The notes below the pieces were generated by a model. That model was given only the letters and a program-made list of their open reading frames with translations, did not search any database and was not told the origin of the DNA. Both the position numbers and the translations under genes were made by a program. A stretch of 64,000 nt of DNA from Trametes villosa (Eukaryota; Basidiomycota; Agaricomycetes; Polyporales; Polyporaceae), in the NCBI GenBank assembly GCA_002964805.2, contig PUDQ02000001.1, positions 4,736,001-4,800,000 on the forward strand. Reading direction: 5' to 3'. Positions 58,401 to 64,000 of the stretch are shown in pieces. Numbering within the stretch: position 1 is the first letter of the stretch; each line of letters begins with the position of its first letter.

Positions 58401-59030
58401 GAGCAGTCCCCTGCTTGACCAGAGGGGCGGGTGGCGTGGTGCGGCCTTGCTAAGGCTAGCAGGGCCGCATACCTTGCGATTGGCGGTGCAGCAGGGCCCT
58501 GCACGTTCGCAGGGTGGTGCGCAGCCATGCCGTGGGCTGCTGTATTGCGCAGGGTGCAATTTGCGGCCCAGCAGTGTTCTGCAAGACCGCTGGATGCTGT
58601 GACGCATAGAAAGGGTAATCTTCCCCACATACACTCCGATTTGCGAGCCACCCCCTGCGACTAGCGGTGCAGCAAGCTTCTGCCCGTGCGCATGTTGGAA
58701 TATTGCCAGCAGCAATATAACCCCTTGCATAGGATGCAATTGGCGGCTCAGCAGGAGCCTGCGCGACCGCAGAGTGATATGCAGCTTTGATAAGGCTCTC
58801 AAGGCCACATACCGTGCAATTTGTGGTGTGGTGCAGCAGGGCCATGCACACCCCGAGGGTGGTTCGCGGCCAGGCAGTGGGCTGCTGCACCGCTCAGGCT
58901 GCAATTCACGGCTCAGCAGGGCTCTGCTCATCCGCATGTGCTACGCGGCCGAGCAGGCACCTGCTCGGCTGCGCGATGCGCGATCTGCCTTATAACAATG
59001 GCCTGCATGGCTGCATAGTCTAGGTAAGAA
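58401..59030. repeat. Degenerate dyad satellite tail
   Basis: Dyad-like units continue with decay; 58866-58893 is perfect (variable blocks CCAG, TGGG, TGCA). No gene. Confidence 0.65.
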
Positions 59031-60237
59031 GGTTTGTAACAGCTGGAAAGGTTAGCGATTGGTTAGGCAGCCCAGCCATAGCTCTAGATGTTAGACCTTG
59101 ACACAAGAGCACACAGGTTGCGCTTTGAAGATGTCAAACGTTTCAGTGGCCAAAGGATAGGCTAGCATCCTAGCAAGGTCTACCTATGGACCTCACCTGG
59201 TGCCCTTGCCACAGGTCAACCTGATTGAAAGGCTAGCTATATACCTCTCCTGGTTATAGACCTTACCTGGTTAAGATAGGCTAGCACCCTAGCAAGGTCT
59301 AGCTATGAACCTCACCGGGTGCCATATCTGCCCACAGGTCAGCCTGACAGCAGGTCTAGCTGTAGACCTCACCTGGTTCAAGGCCTTGAAGGCCTGAAAA
59401 ATCCTAGCCATAACCTTTAGGCCCATACCATAACCCTCACTGAGGTACTTCTGTCCCCTATAAATACTATATTATACATCCCTCCCTACTCAACCCTACG
59501 ACAGTGCTCACTTCAATGTCCCCAGTTCAAAGTGCATGTTATCCTGGGTGATACTATATTATACATGGTTCCTATCTAAGTGTAAGGGTTCTATGAAGAT
59601 GGTCCTCCTTTGCACTAAGTCCCCCTAGTCCCATTGCTTGCATGTGATCAACACGATGTATGCGTCAACACCGTTATCGTGCCCATGCTTTGCTGGCTGC
59701 ACTGGTGCACTGTGCACTTTAATAGTGCAAAACTCGCTCAGCCACATATCACGCAGCGCAGAATCCATTTAAATTGTGCTAACCTGCTCATTCATGCTCT
59801 CCTCGTCATATCCAGATTCTCATTTTTTACAGTGACAGGGCTTCCTGCATGGTTCCCGTTCACTCTGACCTGGTAGCAGGTGACGTACCATTTCTGCAAG
59901 GGCAAAGGGTAGCATCGGTGGTCAGCTGAACTAGTAGTCATCCGGCAATCGCATTCACGATGCCCACACAGTCTTCCCTCCCTCTAACCCTCTGCCACCA
60001 TCAACTGCGCCCCTTTGGCCATCATCTATCTGGTTGCATAATGCATCATGATGTCGACAGTAACCCCAACACCAGAAAGCAACAAAGGATCACACTCTCG
60101 GTGGACCTCAAGGTCAAGTGTTACATGAGCTCTAATAGCGCTTTTGCTTGGGGCCGGGATCGTGTAGGGGCCACAATTTGTTGTCGTCTAGCCATTTGTC
60201 CAACTGCGCCTCATATACATTGCACCGCCAATGACAT
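59031..60237. other. AT-richer gene-free stretch with short repeats
   Basis: Base composition drops sharply from the satellite. At about 59155-59420 there are imperfect repeats of a unit containing CTAGCAAGGTCTAGCTAT and CCTCACCTGGT. No gene is supported; short open frames are unconvincing. Confidence 0.5.
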
Positions 60238-60375
60238 ACACACGCAAAGCACATTCTAACTCCCAGTCGCAACGTTATATATATATATATATATACACGC
60301 GCAAAGCACATTCTTACTCCCACTGTAACCCAATTACTTACACACGCAAAGCACATTCTAACTCCCAGTCGCAAC
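60238..60375. repeat. Three copies of a 35-bp repeat around an AT microsatellite
   Basis: CACACGCAAAGCACATTCTA-type units start near 60238, 60296 and 60341. An (AT)n tract of about 20 bp lies at 60275-60295. Confidence 0.8.
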
Positions 60376-60560
60376 CTCCCATTCTAACTCCCTGTCGCAA
60401 AAGTGCAACCCGGGACATGCATCCTGTGACCCTCACTGACCCAGTTTTCCTGACCCGCACGGTCGACGATGTTCTGCGGCTCTGCTGTTCGGGAGTGGGC
60501 ACATTAGATATCAAATGTCATGAATATTTTTTTCCGCATTTGAGTCATGGCAGCTCGGGG

Positions 60561-60577
60561 CTAACCCTAACCCTAAA
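60561..60577. repeat. Interstitial telomeric tract (TTAGGG type)
   Basis: CTAACCCTAACCCTAAA: nearly three CCCTAA units at the boundary between the AT-richer repeat region and gene-bearing DNA. Confidence 0.7.
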
Positions 60578-60767
60578 TTAGGCGCCCGTCACACGTGCGG
60601 CCGCCGCCGAGTATGTAGTGGGTGACATCATAATTGAACATGCATGCAGAGCGCGAACACCGGACGACGCGAGGGGGTACACAACAATACAGGCAGCGAA
60701 AGTAAACGTCAGGAAAACACAGCGATACGAGGTACGTATGTCGAACATTCCCAGCGAGCGTATTGTT

Positions 60768-62030
60768 CTAAATGACGGCGTGGCAAATCGCACACTCGTA
60801 GAACACCCAACTGCCCATGAAGGCTTGGGGCACGTCGTGACCTTTGCCTTGCATCCACGCAAGGATGTCCAGCGGTGCGTCGTTATGATCCTTGACGTAT
60901 GCGCGCACATCGCTGATTAGCAGCTCAAAGGAAAGCGGCGGACAGCCAGGGCGAGGGACGCGGCGAATGGGTGCCACCCGCAGCGCGGCCCAGAGCGTGC
61001 GTGGATCGCCGGTGGACGGGCTGCAACGGGGGACGCGCTGGGGACACAGCGCGCTGGGCGCGAGTTGCAAACACGGCTCGTGCAGCCACACTTTGCACCT
61101 CTCGCACCAGCGCGCGAAGTGCTGATCCAGCGCGTACAGCCGGTGCGGAGTGGACGTGCAGTGGCGGCTGCACATCGGAATGGCCAGCTGCGGAGGGATG
61201 ATGAGGGGCGACGGTGAGCGCGAGCGTCACGAACGGCGCGTCGTAACTGAACTCACCGAGTGGAGAGCGAAGGCGGCATTTCCTTGACCGGTCTGGTACG
61301 TTCCGAACGCGATGGATGACGGCTGATAGAGAGGGCTCGGTGCGTACAGCGGAGGCAGCGACAAAGTCTTGCTGTCGAAGACGACCACGTCGAGGCGAGG
61401 ATAGATAACGTCGCTAAGGGCGAATATCACGTCCCTTCCGGCGACATCCACGAGCTCGGACGCACCGATAGAGGCGGCGACCGCGGAGGACTGTCCTCGA
61501 GCGATGCGGCAACGCTGCAACGAGGCCCCGTGTATGAGGGGGCGACCCATGAACAAGATCTGCTCGCGAGAAGGTGAGTGCTCAGTAGGGGCGACGGCGG
61601 AGTACGTGCAGCGACTCACGCGAGGACGGACAGGATGTGCCGGATGGAGGGCCTCGCGCACTTCGAGAACGCGAACCAGGTGGCGAATGTTCTGCGTCGA
61701 TCCGCTACGAGGAAGGACGACGGCCGCGCTAGGAGAAACGCACGAGACCGACGTCAGCGCGGCCGTGATATGGACGGCATCGATGGAGGACGTACAATGA
61801 ACCACGCTGGATGGGAATGCTGGCGCCGTCGTTGGGGAGGACGACTGTAAGGTGAGCGGAAGGGAGTTGTGAGCGGAGGAGAAAGGGCTGCGTGAACGCA
61901 CGAAGGCTGACTTACAGTTGTCGCCCTGCGCCGGACGGGCGAGGTCCCAAAGGAGCGCGTACGGATGAGGGGCGACGTTGGCGGAAAGCGGGACGTGCGT
62001 AGTCGCCGCGGCGTAGGGTGGAACGGACAT
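60768..62030 (-). CDS. BP17: BAH-like/split-PHD protein, subtype A-like, 331 aa
   Basis: Exons 62030-61916, 61844-61796, 61728-61620, 61559-61257, 61187-60768; phases 1,2,0,0 and a 49-nt exon 2 place it in the family despite low similarity. Exon 1 MSVPPYAAATTHVPLSANV lacks the HPSA motif; exon 3 NIRHLVRVLEV; exon 4 LFMGRPLIHG, ELVDV, FDSKTLSLPPL. Exon 5 is the shortest of the set: CSRHC, CERCKVWLHEPC, APIRRVP, PLSFELLI and CAICHAVI. It stands alone beyond 8 kb of repeats, so it is probably an old outlier or a displaced member. A TATA-like AATATAAAT at 62085 lies 55 bp upstream. Confidence 0.75.
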
Positions 62031-63061
62031 GGTGAGGGTAGATGGCGATGTTCAGGACGGCTTAGAGCTCGTCGACGACGGAGGAATATAAATGCAGGGT
62101 CGCGCGCAAATAGATCTCCGCTACGATCTAGAGGAACAGAACTTGTACATAACACGCGAGCGAAAGAGGCCGGCGTTCAATAGGAAAGACGAAGAGCCGA
62201 AGTGAAAGACGTCGAAGAGCTGAGTGGTCCACACAGCATGGGTACTGGGACGTCTGAGCGATGAGCATCCGTTGAGCCTGAGATACACAATAAGGTGCCG
62301 CACTTCGTATGTACTGGGACACATATTCAGGTGCTATTCTGATCCCAAAAGCCGGGGCAGCACAAGTGTGCTACCCCGGCGGTGGTAGTTATTTTACACG
62401 CGACACCCCGAGCCAGCACACTTGTGCTGGCTCGGGGGTGGCGTTAAATCTGACGCCGTACACCGAGCCAGCACAAGTGTGCTGGCTCGGGGGTTGGCGT
62501 TAAATCTGACGCCGTATACCGAGCCAGCACACTTGTGCTGGCTCGGGGTGTGTCGTTCGCTGGGATGCAAAAGGGGAGTTGGGCGCATGTCAGTTCAGCT
62601 TCGTTCTGCATGGTTCGCGGGTGAATCTGATCCATTGCAGAGGTGAACTAGACGACATGCATACACGTATACTGTACATTTTAGGGGAGGGTGCACCAAT
62701 GACTATCAGCCGGGTAGAGTGTCTCGGGAGCTATGCCGCCGCACCCCTCTCCGAAGCCGCACCGCACGTCCTATGTCGCGGTGGGCGTCCGTGGCCTGTG
62801 AGGAGAATGGACAAGCAGCGGGGAACGTTCACCCGCTACGTTATGCGGTGCGCTCGTCTTTGGGCGTCGGCGCATGCGCATTCGCGTGTGCGTTGGGCTT
62901 GCTCAGTGACACGCTCGTAGAGGGGGCTGGAGAGGCGGGCGGTCAGTCAACATCGTCGACGGCATATGATGATTAGCTGCTTACCGAGTGTGAGTAGGAA
63001 GGGCGGGTCGAGTGCAGCACTCCCGCCGGGAGAGCCTCGCTGCGGACTCGTCAAGGCAGGG
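62031..63061. other. Gene-free gap with hairpin cluster
   Basis: Apart from the TATA-like box of BP17 and the hairpin cluster at 62351-62546, nothing recognisable. Confidence 0.45.
62351..62546. repeat. Four tandem hairpins with perfect or near-perfect arms
   Basis: Arm CCGAGCCAGCACA faces TGTGCTGGCTCGG with a 2-nt loop. Copies: 62351-62380 (variant with GCCGGGG arm and one mismatch, loop AG), about 62406-62437 (loop CT), 62463-62490 (loop AG), 62519-62546 (loop CT). The loop alternates, so neighbouring copies are in opposite orientation. Between them lies a smaller stem, GGCGT...ACGCC. Spacing is about 55 bp. Confidence 0.9.
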
Positions 63062-63910
63062 TTAGACGTCGCTTTCGGTCGGGTCGAACGTCGGACGCGC
63101 GGCCGTCTCCTTGTCGCTGGCCTGTGAGGAGTCGCGGGGCTGTACCTTGGAGAGCAACCGCATGCGGCGCGGCCACGGGCTAGGAGGGCTGTTGTCGCGC
63201 TCTCGGAACAACCTGGTGCCCGGGTCCCTGATGCACTCGAGGAGGATGTGCGCGAGGACGAGCTTGGGCGGGTCCCAGACCTTGTACACGTACGCAGGGT
63301 CCTCGTCTCCCCTCGACAACATGTCGAGCAGGCCGAACTGCTCGTCGATGCAGCGGTTGTGGTAGCGGGGATGGAGGCCTACCGGGGGGATTTGCGAGGA
63401 TGCGCCTCCCCAATGGTGGTCCGGCACGGGGGGATACGTCGCGACAGCGAGAGCGTAGTGGATCGCGGAGACGCCTTCCGTCTCGAGCCGTTGGATCTTG
63501 TCGAGCATGTCGTCCCAGCGCCAGCTCGGGTAGTTTTTCCAGGGCGTTTCAGTGTCGATCGGGAGGTCGGGATAGTCAAAGATGTCGATGTCGACGTCGA
63601 GGTCCGGGTTGCAGCGGCGGAAGTGCAGGGCGGCGACGCTGAGGTACTCCATCGGCTCGTAGTGGAACTGCTTCCTCGTGCGCGTGATGTGGTAGAGACC
63701 GGGATGCATGTACACCTCCGGGGTCGCGCACCGTTGCTCGGAATCGTCGGCGTCGTTGAATAGCTTCGGGGAGATCTCGGTCAGGCCGTCGAGTGCTCCG
63801 CCAGGCGCGGCGGCGCTGTTCCGAGTCGTCTGCGAGTCGGGGGCGACGTCCGGAGATGAAGCGCGCTCCATGGTGTGGGATGAGCGGGAAGTAGATTGTG
63901 AGCGGATCAT
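63062..63910 (-). CDS. Unrecognised protein, at least 282 aa, probably continuing past the window
   Basis: The main exon runs from 63910 to TAA. A plausible 53-bp intron (GTGAGC donor at 63963, CCTCAG acceptor ending at 63911) would join it to an exon entering from beyond the window, so the start is uncertain; internal ATGs at 63910 and 63871 are alternatives. The protein is acidic and Trp/Tyr-rich in the middle (YPSWRWDDMLDKIQRLE; VDIDIFDYPDLPID), with a Ser/Pro-rich tail. No domain recognised; it does not resemble the BP family. Confidence 0.55.
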   Translation of the reverse strand: MIRSQSTSRSSHTMERASSPDVAPDSQTTRNSAAAPGGALDGLTEISPKLFNDADDSEQRCATPEVYMHPGLYHITRTRKQFHYEPMEYLSVAALHFRRCNPDLDVDIDIFDYPDLPIDTETPWKNYPSWRWDDMLDKIQRLETEGVSAIHYALAVATYPPVPDHHWGGASSQIPPVGLHPRYHNRCIDEQFGLLDMLSRGDEDPAYVYKVWDPPKLVLAHILLECIRDPGTRLFRERDNSPPSPWPRRMRLLSKVQPRDSSQASDKETAARPTFDPTESDV

Positions 63911-64000
63911 CTGAGGGTGGAGTGGGTCAGTGCGTCGTCCGATGCGCACAACACTGCGCTCACCTGAGCCGCGGATATCGGCACTAACCACCAAGGTGAC

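Noticed and set aside
56882..58651. Very long open frames on both strands (about 590 and 530 codons) over the 42-bp array
   Set aside because: The repeat unit is a multiple of three without stops in several frames, so long frames arise automatically; the translations are pure 14-residue repeats with no domain.

Overview
ORGANISM. The window looks like fungal nuclear DNA, most likely a basidiomycete (inference). It is GC-rich, and its genes are split by many 47-58 bp introns with GT(A/G)AG-type donors. It carries one clear single-copy eukaryotic gene, replication protein A subunit 3, and a short TTAGGG-type interstitial telomeric tract. I cannot name the species. LAYOUT. 0-2 kb holds two unrecognised genes. 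4.0-14.3 kb (minus strand) holds two large multi-exon genes of unknown role, 1434 and 1569 aa by my splice models; the second has a ParB/sulfiredoxin-like domain. 14.9-53 kb is dominated by one expanded family, here called BP1-BP16 (BAH-like + split PHD-like), nearly all on the minus strand; BP17 lies apart at 60.8-62.0 kb. The cluster is interrupted by RPA3 (24.9-25.4 kb) and by a 2.18 kb transposon with about 618 bp terminal inverted repeats (25.47-27.66 kb). 53-59 kb is gene-free satellite DNA ending in a 42-bp tandem array, 59-60.6 kb is AT-richer repeat DNA, 62.35-62.55 kb is a cluster of near-perfect hairpins, and 63.06-63.9 kb holds an unrecognised gene that probably continues past the window edge. 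THE BP FAMILY. Seventeen loci share five coding exons, reconstructed by hand, with intron phases 1-2-0-0. Exon 1 carries an LS/T-x2-QE...LLR-x-DP...HPSA-like motif (subtype A). Exon 2 is 49, 37 or 31 nt and ends in VGDV/PGSV-like residues. Exon 3 carries YI-x-I-x2-I...GTGN. Exon 4 (285-303 nt) is a BAH-like core (ELVRV...LRQCGR...LSLP...RPAHFWR). Exon 5 carries C-x3/5-C...C-x2-C-x3-W-F/Y-H-x2-C, about 100-140 residues containing PIERxP and PxSYELL, and a last C-x2-C just before the stop codon. Read together, this is a C4HC3 PHD-like finger with a large insertion before its last cysteine pair. Subtypes are A (exon 2 = 49 nt: BP3, 4, 6, 8, 9, 13-17), B (37 nt: BP5, 7, 12) and C (31 nt: BP2, 10, 11); BP1 is unresolved at its 5' end. 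A chromatin-reader role is inferred from fold resemblance only. REPEATS. A 28-bp dyad, GCGG-N4-GCAG-N4-CTGC-N4-CCGC, recurs in most BP intergenic gaps, five times in one long intron of the 1434-aa gene, and is the core of the 42-bp satellite at 57-58.4 kb. It is the most unusual signal I see. Whether the ParB-like protein, the dyads and the BP proteins work together is speculation.
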